Assembly: GCA_044340025.1 (NCBI GenBank)
Contig: JBIIUJ010000128.1
Coordinates: forward strand, 1 to 7,402
Reading direction: 5' to 3'
DNA: 7,402 nucleotides
Origin: JBIIUJ01 sp044340025
Lineage (GTDB): Bacteria; Pseudomonadota; Alphaproteobacteria; Caulobacterales; Aquidulcibacteraceae
In this document: in pieces, positions 1-7,100 of the stretch
Numbering within the stretch: position 1 is the first letter of the stretch
How the letters are laid out: every line of letters begins with the position of its first letter
Position numbers and translations under genes: made by a program
Notes under the pieces: generated by a model
Told to the model about the DNA's origin: nothing
Databases searched by the model: none
What the model saw: the letters and a program-made list of their open reading frames with translations, nothing else

Positions 1-553
1 ACACGCTGATCGGGGTGAGCGCCAGAAGATCCGACCCCAGAGGAATGATCGGTCCGTGGGCGGAGAGATTATAGGCTGTCGAGCCCGCCGGCGTCGCCAC
101 GATCAGCCCGTCGCAGGCGATTTCCGGCATCCGCTCGGCGCCGTCGATCAGGATGCGCAGGCGGGCGGTCTGGTGGGTTTCGCGCAGCAGCGACACTTCA
201 TTGATGGCGAGGCGTTCTTCCACCGCGCCATGAATCGTGACGGCGCGCATGCGCAGCGGGTGGAGGAGGGCCGCCTCGCTCGCCGCCAGCCGGTCGAGGA
301 GGTCGTCCTCGGAATAGTCGTTCATCAGGAAGCCGACAGTGCCCTGGTTCATGCCGAAAACGGGCACGCCGTCGTCCATGTGGCGGCGCAGGGCGTCGAG
401 CATCAGCCCGTCGCCGCCCACCGCCACCAGCACGTCGGCGTCGTGTTCGGGCACCGCGCCGAAGCGATGGCGCAGTCGGCGCGCGGCGTCCTGCGCCTCG
501 GGGCGGGCGCTGGCGACGAAGGCGATGCGTTCAAACCGCTGGCGCGCTGTCAT
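1..553 (-). CDS. nadK: NAD kinase, N-terminal 184 residues (3' end cut by window edge)
   Basis: NAD kinase phosphorylates NAD to NADP in the cytoplasm, using ATP or polyphosphate, and is normally the cell's main source of NADP(H). My own translation of the minus strand from the ATG at 553 begins MTARQRFERIAFVASARPEA. It carries the family's hallmark motifs in order: GGDG at residues 46-49 (nucleotide-binding loop, with the conserved Asp48), GTVGFLMN at 71-78, the Asn-Glu pair in AINEVSLLRE at 116-125, and DGLIVATPAGSTAYNLSAHGP at about 148-168. The frame stays open to base 1, and roughly 70 C-terminal residues are expected beyond the window, as family members are usually about 250-300 residues. 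ATG 553 is the only usable start: going upstream in frame, no ATG, GTG or TTG occurs before a stop at 602-604. A modest AAAAAGG lies just upstream. The gene follows the DUF2336 gene by 64 bp on the same strand, so co-transcription is likely. Identification is secure. Confidence 0.95.
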   Translation of the reverse strand, partial: MTARQRFERIAFVASARPEAQDAARRLRHRFGAVPEHDADVLVAVGGDGLMLDALRRHMDDGVPVFGMNQGTVGFLMNDYSEDDLLDRLAASEAALLHPLRMRAVTIHGAVEERLAINEVSLLRETHQTARLRILIDGAERMPEIACDGLIVATPAGSTAYNLSAHGPIIPLGSDLLALTPISV

Positions 554-617
554 GGAGCCTTTTTCCGTGCGATCCGCATCAAGCCTGCGCGCCGCCCGGC
601 GTCAATGCGGGCGCGGC

Positions 618-1709
618 TCATTGCTTCGGGGCGGAAAAGTCTGCCTTGAGGGCGGCGATCGCGTCGGCCGGCGAAAACGTCTGATAGATGAAGTCGGCGT
701 CCTGGTCCGCCTTGGTCGTCCAGCCGCGCCCGCCGTCGGAGGTCAACTCGCTGAACAGCATCGGCGCCGAGCGCTGATCAAAGCCCAGGGCCCGCGAGAG
801 CAGGGCGACAAAGCGGGGATCGGCCAGCCTCGCCCGGGTGCGCAGCGCCTCCAGCGCCACGCCGAGAGACTTGGCGGCCTCGGCTTCAAACCGATCGCGC
901 TGCCCCCCCAGAAGCAGGCGGAGCAGCGCCCCGGGCGTGGGCGCTCCGAACACGGCGGCGCGAATATCGTCCACCGCCGGCGCCCCCAGCGCGTAGCCCG
1001 ATTTGAGCGCCGCGCGCGCAGCCGCATCGGCAGCCTCGCGCGCAGCGATCGCGGCGTCGAGGTCATAGAGCTTCACGATCCGGTCGCGCAGTTCCGCGCC
1101 GGCCGCAGCATAAGCCTGGGCGACGATGTCGGAGGGCAGATCCAGCCGCTCCACGAAGGCGGCGAGCGCGTCGGGATCGTTTCGCGAGGCCTTGACGGCG
1201 GCTTCCAGCGTGTCCCGGTCGAGGGCCGCTTCCAGATTGCGCGCCAGGGCCTGGAGCGGCGCGCTGTCCGCCCTTTCGATCAGCACCCGCGCGACGGGCG
1301 AGGACAGACCCCGCCGCGCCGCCACGGCGCAGCGGTGCGGCGTCTGTCCGCTATGGATGATCTCGATCAGGGCGGCGTCGTCGAGGACGGGAGAGCGCGA
1401 GATCACCTTCTCGGCCACAGGGGCCTCGTCCAGCGCGAGATGCAGGATCAGCGCCCGTGGGGCCCAATCGGCGTCGGCGACCCGCTCGGCGAAGAGCTCG
1501 CGCACATCCAGCCTCGCTTTGGCCAGAAGCTGGGTGGCGACCTGCACGAAAAGGTCGCGCTCGTTGGGCTTGGCGAGGGCGGCTTCGCGCTCATAGGCGG
1601 CGGCGGTGGACAGCAGCAATTGGGCGCGCGCCGGGTCGGAACCATCGCGCGCGAGCGCGACAAGTTCGTTCAAGGCGAATCCTGGCGGAGGAGGAGGTGT
1701 CGACGCCAT
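618..1709 (-). CDS. DUF2336 domain-containing protein
   Basis: This 363-residue protein is predicted to be cytoplasmic and almost entirely alpha-helical, with no signal peptide or membrane segment. It matches what I recall of the DUF2336 family, found mainly in Alphaproteobacteria, whose function is unknown. The recognisable family stretches are ERDLFVQVATQLLAKARLDV (about 50-69), RALILHLALDEAPVAEKVISRSPVLDDAALIEIIHSG (about 85-121, cited by position) and the HEAT-like helix pairs around HRCAVAARRGLSSPVARVLIERAD (125-148). The second half is Ala/Leu/Arg-rich, with a less typical Trp/Asp-rich C-terminal segment (about 324-345). The N-terminus holds five consecutive prolines (5-9). ATG 1709 has no clear Shine-Dalgarno sequence. 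A TTG at codon 13 (1673) is preceded by AGGA at good spacing and would remove the proline run, so the start is uncertain. The gene faces away from the aldolase-fold gene and lies just upstream of nadK. I infer a scaffold or protein-binding role from the repeat-like fold only. Confidence 0.85.
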   Translation of the reverse strand: MASTPPPPPGFALNELVALARDGSDPARAQLLLSTAAAYEREAALAKPNERDLFVQVATQLLAKARLDVRELFAERVADADWAPRALILHLALDEAPVAEKVISRSPVLDDAALIEIIHSGQTPHRCAVAARRGLSSPVARVLIERADSAPLQALARNLEAALDRDTLEAAVKASRNDPDALAAFVERLDLPSDIVAQAYAAAGAELRDRIVKLYDLDAAIAAREAADAAARAALKSGYALGAPAVDDIRAAVFGAPTPGALLRLLLGGQRDRFEAEAAKSLGVALEALRTRARLADPRFVALLSRALGFDQRSAPMLFSELTSDGGRGWTTKADQDADFIYQTFSPADAIAALKADFSAPKQ

Positions 1710-1856
1710 GCCGGCAGGGTTAACGCGCTTCCGTAAACAGCGTCTTTCACAAACGCAGCGTCACCCGCAGATACTGCAGTTGATTTGACCGGTCTGCCGG
1801 GTTCTGAGACCTTGAAATCACGCGCTGTCGCAGAATGGCGAGGGAGGAAATCGCTG
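1710..1856. other. Divergent intergenic region between DUF2336 and aldolase-family genes
   Basis: This 147 bp stretch should contain promoters in both directions because the flanking genes are transcribed away from each other. A good -35-like TTGACC lies at 1785-1790 on the plus strand, but I find no convincing -10 box at 16-18 bp from it, so I do not call a promoter. A short dyad, GCAG-ATA-CTGC, sits around 1768-1778 with arms of only 4 bp. An in-frame TTG at 1785 could extend the downstream gene by 24 codons, but the extension has no ribosome binding site and no family-like sequence, so I treat it as non-coding. Confidence 0.5.
1841..1850 (+). promoter_or_regulatory. Strong ribosome binding site fixing the aldolase-family start
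   Basis: AGGGAGGAAA lies 6 bases before the ATG at 1857 and contains GGAGG, complementary to the 16S rRNA 3' end. It is the best Shine-Dalgarno match in the window. It decides the start in favour of ATG 1857 over the in-frame TTG at 1785. Confidence 0.85.
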
Positions 1857-2693
1857 ATGAACGCACCCGTCTCACCCCCAAAGGGCGAAGCATTGCCACA
1901 AGGGGCGGCCGCGGCTCTCACCGGCATGATGGCGGCCGCTGCGCCATTCTATGGTGAACGCGCCCACGATCCGGAATGGCGCGCCCGCGTGGATTGCGCT
2001 GCGCTTTATCGTCTCGTGGCGCTCAACGGCTGGGACGATCTCGTTTTCACTCATATCTCGCTGCGGATTCCGGGGCCGGAGCACCACTTCCTCATCAATC
2101 CCTATGGGATGATGTTTGACGAGATCACCGCCTCCGCGCTGGTGAAGGTGGATCTCGACGGGAACGTGGTCGAGCCGACGGCGCATTTCATCAATCCCGC
2201 CGGTTTCACGATCCACTCCGCCATCCATGCCGCACGGGCGGATGCGCAGTGCGTGGTCCACCTGCACACCGATTGCGGCGTGGCGGTCTCGGCCCAGGCG
2301 CGCGGTCTGCTCGCGATCAGCCAGACGGCGATGGCCTGCATCGGCGACCTCGCCTACCACGACTATGAGGGGGTGGCGCTCGAACTCGATGAGCGCGAGC
2401 GGTTGGTGGCCGATCTCGGGGCCCGCAGCTTCATGATCCTGCGCAATCACGGCACCCTGACTGTAGGCGACAGCGCGGCCACCGCCTGCATGCGCATGTG
2501 GTATCTGGAGCGCGCCTGCGCGATGCAGGTGAAGGCGCAGGCAGGCGGTCCGCTTCTGGAGTGCGACATCGCCATGCAGCAGCGCGTCATGGACCAGACG
2601 CGCCCGGCCTTCATGGCGCAGCTTGGGGGCGCCCTCGCCTGGCCGGGGTTGCTGCGCAAGCTTTCCCGCCAGTCGCCGGGCTTCAACGCCTAA
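1857..2693 (+). CDS. Class II aldolase/adducin family protein (adducin-head-like)
   Basis: The 278-residue product has the class II aldolase/adducin fold, a cytoplasmic family that includes L-fuculose-phosphate aldolase, ribulose-phosphate 4-epimerase and the adducin head domain. The zinc-site histidines are present: His135 and His137 in VVHLHTDCG and His198 in ILRNHGTLTVG. Other family signatures are DDLVFTHISLRIPG (60-73), FLINPYGMMFDEI (78-90), AGFTIHSAIHAARADAQC (115-132) and YHDYEG (167-172). The last two read much like eukaryotic adducin. At the position of the catalytic Glu73 of fuculose-phosphate aldolase, counted from the HxH motif, this protein has Gly116, so classical retro-aldol chemistry is doubtful. 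The length is normal for stand-alone members and no signal peptide is seen. ATG 1857 was chosen for its strong ribosome binding site. The gene is monocistronic by layout: a divergent gene lies upstream and a 156 bp gap lies downstream. Family membership is firm; substrate and reaction are unknown. Confidence 0.93.
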   Translation: MNAPVSPPKGEALPQGAAAALTGMMAAAAPFYGERAHDPEWRARVDCAALYRLVALNGWDDLVFTHISLRIPGPEHHFLINPYGMMFDEITASALVKVDLDGNVVEPTAHFINPAGFTIHSAIHAARADAQCVVHLHTDCGVAVSAQARGLLAISQTAMACIGDLAYHDYEGVALELDERERLVADLGARSFMILRNHGTLTVGDSAATACMRMWYLERACAMQVKAQAGGPLLECDIAMQQRVMDQTRPAFMAQLGGALAWPGLLRKLSRQSPGFNA

Positions 2694-2717
2694 AACGGCG
2701 GCAGCAGCGCAGCGTTT

Positions 2718-2757
2718 GCCTGCACGCGCGCATGCCAGGCCTGCACGCGCGCATGCC
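2718..2757. repeat. Tandem pair of 19 bp near-palindromic repeats, 21 bp period
   Basis: GCCTGCACGCGCGCATGCC occurs twice without mismatch, at 2718-2736 and 2739-2757, separated by two bases. Each copy contains a 14 bp core, GCACGCGCGCATGC, in which 12 of 14 positions are self-complementary. The 21 bp period is about two helical turns, so both copies would face the same side of the DNA. The pair lies about 90 bp before the efflux adaptor ATG and just upstream of a weak promoter candidate, the layout expected of an operator. A chance local duplication in GC-rich DNA is the alternative. The repeat itself is certain; the regulatory role is inference. Confidence 0.9.
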
Positions 2758-2783
2758 CCTCCTGCCGCGGCGGGCGGGCGCAC

Positions 2784-2814
2784 TTGTGGCGCGACCGGGA
2801 CTACGCTCTATGCT
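2784..2814 (+). promoter_or_regulatory. Weak candidate promoter for the RND efflux operon
   Basis: TTGTGG at 2784-2789 could serve as a -35 box. CTATGCT at 2808-2814 could serve as a -10 region with an 18-19 bp spacer. Both matches are partial, and the spacer is slightly long for a housekeeping sigma factor. Its placement, between the tandem repeat and the adaptor ATG at 2850, is what makes it worth listing. Confidence 0.3.
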
Positions 2815-2849
2815 CGGGCACAGGGCGCGCCGGCCCACGCCTGGATCCC

Positions 2850-4181
2850 ATGTCTCATTTCTTCAAGCGCCACTTCTTCATGGGCCTGGCGGCTCTGGGT
2901 CTTGCCGCGATGGCTATCTTCGTGGTCGGCCGCGCCCTTTGGCCGGATGGCGGGGACGACAGCGGCGGCCCGCCCGCAGCGGCTGCGCAAGCCAAAGGCG
3001 GCGGCGGCCCTCCCGGGGCTCAGGGCAAAGGCGGCGGGGGACCTGGCGGTCCCGGAGGCGGCGGCGTCGGCGGCGGCCCCGGCGGCGGGCGGCCTGCCGT
3101 CGTGGTGGTCCAGGCCGCGGAGACGCGGGATTTCTCCTCGCCGATCCAGACGATCGGGGCCGCGCAAGCCAACGAATCCATCACCCTGACGTCGAAGGTG
3201 ACCGACGTCATCAGCGCGATTTCCTATGAAAGCGGCCAGCGCGTGCAGCGCGGCCAGGTGCTGGTCACGCTCGCCAATACCGAACAGCAGGGCGATCTGC
3301 TGACCGCGCGCGGCGACCTCTCGGCGGTGCGCGCCCAGATCGTGGAGGCAGAGGCAAGCGCGCGAGAGGCGCAGCTTCAGTATGAACGGCAACGCGATCT
3401 TGGCGACCGAGGGTTTGCGTCGCCTGCGCGGATCGACCAGGCGAAGGCCGCCGCCGATACCGCCCGGGCCCGGGTGGAGGCCGCACGCCAACGGCTGAAC
3501 GGCGCCGAGGGGCGCGTCACTGCGATCCAGTCGCGGGCGCAGGATCGTGTGATCCGCGCGCCCTTCTCCGGCGTGATGGGGCTGCGCGATATCTCGGTGG
3601 GCGAACTGGCCCGACCCGGCGACGTGCTGGGCACGCTCGACGATACCTCCGTCATGAAGGTGGATTTCGACATTCCGGAGGCGCAGCTTTCCCAGGTCGG
3701 CCCCGGCACGATGCTGACGGTGCGTTCGGACGCGCTCGCCGGAGAGGCGTTCGAGGCCCGTATCACCGTGATGGACTCCCGGGTCGACCCCCGCACGCGC
3801 ACAGTGAAGGCGCGCGCGCTGGTTCCCAACCCCACCGGCCGCATCAAGCCAGGCATGGTGCTGACCGGCCGGGTTGCGGCCCGCCCGCGCCAGGCCGTCG
3901 CGGTGCCCGAGAGCGCCCTCGTCGACGACGGCGCGCAGACCTTCGTCTTCACCGTGGATCGCAAGGCTGAAGGCGGGCCGCGGGTGGCGCGCAACGTGGT
4001 GCAGGTCGGCGTGCGCAAGGATGGCTATGCCGAAATCATGGCCGGCGTGGCGGCAGGCGCCCCCGTCATCACCGAGGGGCTGGTGCGCTTGCGCCCGGGC
4101 TCGCCGGTGCGCATTCTCGGTGAAGCGCCCCCGGGTCGCCCGCAAGCCAGCGGCCAGCCCGGCGCAGGGGAGCGTGGCTGA
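2850..4181 (+). CDS. RND efflux periplasmic adaptor subunit (membrane fusion protein)
   Basis: This 443-residue protein is the adaptor that bridges an RND inner-membrane pump to an outer-membrane channel. The N-terminus has basic residues (K6, R7) and one hydrophobic segment (about 9-28) with no lipobox cysteine, so it is anchored as an uncleaved or signal-peptide protein, not as a lipoprotein. A Gly/Pro-rich linker follows (about 39-81). The two lipoyl half-motifs are at about 108-145 (SYESGQRVQRGQVLVTLAN) and 232-265 (RVIRAPFSGVMGLRDISVGE), flanking a coiled-coil hairpin at about 146-230. The beta-barrel covers about 266-345 (DSRVDPRTRTVKARALVPNP, RIKPGMVLTG), and the membrane-proximal domain follows to about 425, then a Gly/Pro-rich tail. 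ATG 2850 was chosen because the hydrophobic anchor starts right after it; a TTG at 2784 would add 22 unlikely residues. No clear ribosome binding site precedes 2850. The stop overlaps the pump's start by one base. The function call is secure; the substrate is unknown. Confidence 0.95.
   Translation: MSHFFKRHFFMGLAALGLAAMAIFVVGRALWPDGGDDSGGPPAAAAQAKGGGGPPGAQGKGGGGPGGPGGGGVGGGPGGGRPAVVVVQAAETRDFSSPIQTIGAAQANESITLTSKVTDVISAISYESGQRVQRGQVLVTLANTEQQGDLLTARGDLSAVRAQIVEAEASAREAQLQYERQRDLGDRGFASPARIDQAKAAADTARARVEAARQRLNGAEGRVTAIQSRAQDRVIRAPFSGVMGLRDISVGELARPGDVLGTLDDTSVMKVDFDIPEAQLSQVGPGTMLTVRSDALAGEAFEARITVMDSRVDPRTRTVKARALVPNPTGRIKPGMVLTGRVAARPRQAVAVPESALVDDGAQTFVFTVDRKAEGGPRVARNVVQVGVRKDGYAEIMAGVAAGAPVITEGLVRLRPGSPVRILGEAPPGRPQASGQPGAGERG
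4166..4172 (+). promoter_or_regulatory. Ribosome binding site of the pump gene, inside the adaptor's end
   Basis: AGGGGAG lies 8 bases before ATG 4181 and within the last codons of the adaptor gene. The adaptor TGA (4179-4181) shares its A with the pump ATG, giving TGATG, which is typical of translationally coupled partners. A second ATG follows immediately at 4184, so initiation at either codon is possible. Confidence 0.75.
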
Positions 4182-7100
4182 TGATGATCTCCGACCTCGC
4201 CGTCAAACGTCCCGTTCTTGCGGCGGTCGCGAGCCTCCTGCTGATCGCGCTGGGCCTGATCGCCTTTACCCGCCTGCCGCTGCGCGAATTGCCGGACGTG
4301 GATCGGCCAATCGTGTCGGTCTCCACCAGCTATCGCGGGGCGGCCGCCGAGGTGGTGGAGACCCAGATCACCCAAGTGATCGAAGACCAGCTCTCCGGGA
4401 TCGAAGGGGTGGACTTCATCTCCTCCAACAGCCGCGACGGGCGCTCCTCCATCACGATCGAATTCGCGCTCGGCCGCGACCTCGACGCGGCCGCCAATGA
4501 CGTGCGCACCGCGGTGGACCGGGTGATCAACCGGATGCCGGTCAACGCCGATCCGCCGCAAATCCAGAAGACCGACGCCGATTCCGAACCGATCATGTTC
4601 CTCAATCTCACGTCGACGACGATGAGCCGCATGGAACTGACCGATTATGCCGAGCGCGTGCTGGTCGATCGCTTCACCGCGATTGACGGCGTTGCGTCGG
4701 TCCGGCTGGGCGGCGGTGTGCGTCAATCGATGCGCGTCTGGCTCAACCCCGAAGCGCTCGCCGCGCGCGGCCTGACCGCAGACGACGTGGACAGCGCGCT
4801 TCGCACGCAGAATGTGGAGCTTCCCGCCGGGGCGGTGGAAAGCGTGGAGCGCGACTATGTCGTGCGGGTGGGGCGCATCTATCGCACCGCAGAAGATTTC
4901 CGCGCCATGCCTGTGGGCCGCAGCGGCGAAGGCGCGGTGATCCGGCTCGGCGATGTGGCGCAGGTTGAAGTGGGGCCGGAGGATGATCGACGCATCTTCC
5001 GCGGCAATGGAGTCAATCAGATCGGCCTGGGCATCGTGCGCCAGTCGCGCTCGAACGCCCTTGATGTCGGGCGCGCGGCCAAGGCGGAGATGGAGGCCAT
5101 CAAGCCGACCCTGCCGGAAGGCATGGACTTCTTCGTTGGGTTTGATTCCACCGTCTTCATCGAGCGCGCGGTGGAGCGCGTCTGGGTGACGATGGCTGAG
5201 GCGGTCGGGCTGACCATTCTCGTCATCTTCCTGTTCATCGGCTCGGTGCGGGCCGCGCTCATTCCTGCCGCGACGATCCCGGTTTGTCTGATCGGGGTCT
5301 TTGCGCTGTTTGCAGTGCTGGGCTTCTCCATCAACCTCATCACGCTTCTCGCGCTCGTCCTGGCGATCGGGCTTGTGGTCGATGACGCCATCATCGTGCT
5401 GGAGAATTGCCAGCGGCGGGTGGATCTGGGCGAGCCGCCGCTGATCGCCGCCCAGCGGGGCGCACGCCAGGTGGGCTTTGCGGTGATCGCGACCACGGCG
5501 GTGCTGGTCTCGGTGTTCACGCCGCTGTTCTTTACCGGCGGGTTCGTCGGGCGGCTGTTCATCGAACTGGCGGTGGCCATTGCGGGCGCGGTGATCATTT
5601 CGGCCTTTGTGGCGCTCACGCTGTCGCCGATGATGGCGTCCAAGCTTCTGCGGCCAAGCGCGCAGAGCGGCAACGTGCTCACCCGCACTGTGGATCGGGC
5701 CTTCGTGGCGATGCGGGAATCCTACGCCCATTCGGTGGGCGCCTCGCTGAAGGCGCCCTGGGGCGCCTTTGCGGTGCTCGCTGTCGTGACGGCGGGCGGC
5801 TACTTCATGTTCGCCAGCCTGAATCAGGAGCTGTCGCCCCGGGAAGACCGCGGCAATCTTTTGATCAATCTCTCCATGCCGGAGGGCACCGGCTATGAAA
5901 TGACCCGGCGCACGATGCTCCAGGTCGAGCCGATGCTGATGGAATATGTCGAGAGCGGGGAGGCCACCCGGCTTTTGCTGATTGCCCCGCGTTTTGGTGA
6001 CGCAGGAGCAGGCAGCGGCGTCTCCGGCGGTTTCATCCGCATGTTCCTCGCCCCGTGGGAAGACCGTGAGCGGACGGGCCAGGAAATCGTCGATGAGCTC
6101 AACCGCAAGCTCGCCCAGTATCCCGCCGGTCAATTCCGCGCGGCCATGCCCTCGGCGTTCGGCGGCGGGGGGCCTGGCGGCGGCGGGGGCGGCGACGCCT
6201 CCATCGTGCTGACCGGATCGGACTATGAAGAACTGGCCGCCGCCGCCGAACGCGTCATCAAGCGGATCGACGAGAACCCCAATCTCGCGCGGCCTCGGAT
6301 GAATTTCGAGCGCGACAGCCCGCGGATCGAAGCCCAGATCGACCGCGAGCGCGCCGCAGCGCTCGGCGTCTCGCCCCAGGCGATCGGGCGCACGCTCGAA
6401 GCCATGATGGGCTCGCGCCGCGTCACCACCTTCCCCGACAGGGGCGAGGAATATGACGTCTGGCTGCAGCTGAACCGGAACGATCGCGAGTCGATCGAGG
6501 ACATGCAGCGCATCTATGTGCGGTCCAATGCCGGCGATCTCGTCCCGCTGTCCAATGTGGTCACGTTCCGGGCCTTTGGCGATACAGACGTGCGCCCCCG
6601 CGTGAACCGCCTTCGCGCTGTCAGCGTGTCGGCCTCCCTGAATGGCGACTATACGCTGGGCCAGGCGCTGGATTTCCTGGAGCAGGCCTCGCTCGCCGAG
6701 ATCAAGCCCGGCATGGGGATCGATTATCAGGGTGAAACGCGCGAGCTGCGTCAGGGCAATGACGCCTTCCTGTTCGCCTTCGCGCTCGCGCTGCTGATCG
6801 TGTTCCTTACGCTGGCGGCCCAGTTCGAAAGCTGGATCCATCCGCTTGTCATCATGCTGACCGTGCCGCTCGCCGTCGCGGGCGGGCTCTTCGGGCTGTA
6901 TGCGGCGGGCTATACGATCAACATCTATTCCCAGATCGGATTGATCATTCTGGTCGCGCTCGCCACCAAGAACGGCATCCTGATCGTGGAGTTCGCCAAT
7001 CAGTTGCGCGACGAGGGCCGCAGCGTGCGCGACGCCATCGTCGAGGCGTCGGAGCTTCGTCTGCGCCCCATCCTGATGACGAGCTTCGCCACCATCGCGG

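Noticed and set aside
56..649. A 197-codon plus-strand open frame at the left edge
   Set aside because: The opposite strand encodes clear NAD kinase motifs over this interval; this translation is His/Arg/Ala-rich and unrecognisable.
339..1736. A 465-codon plus-strand open frame across nadK and the DUF2336 gene
   Set aside because: It is the mirror of the DUF2336 gene in the same codon register and runs through nadK motifs on the other strand. The minus-strand proteins are recognisable and this one is not.
2694..2717. Possible terminator after the aldolase-family gene
   Set aside because: AACG and CGTT flank the stretch 2693-2716, but the pairing arms are only 4 bp and no T-run follows, so there is no intrinsic terminator I can support.
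1872..2783. A 303-codon antisense frame over the aldolase-family gene
   Set aside because: The sense strand has a strong ribosome binding site and intact family motifs; the antisense product is low-complexity and Arg/His-rich.
2808..4145. A 445-codon antisense open frame over the adaptor gene
   Set aside because: It has the same codon-on-codon register as the adaptor gene and the same lack of recognisable domains; it is a codon-bias shadow.
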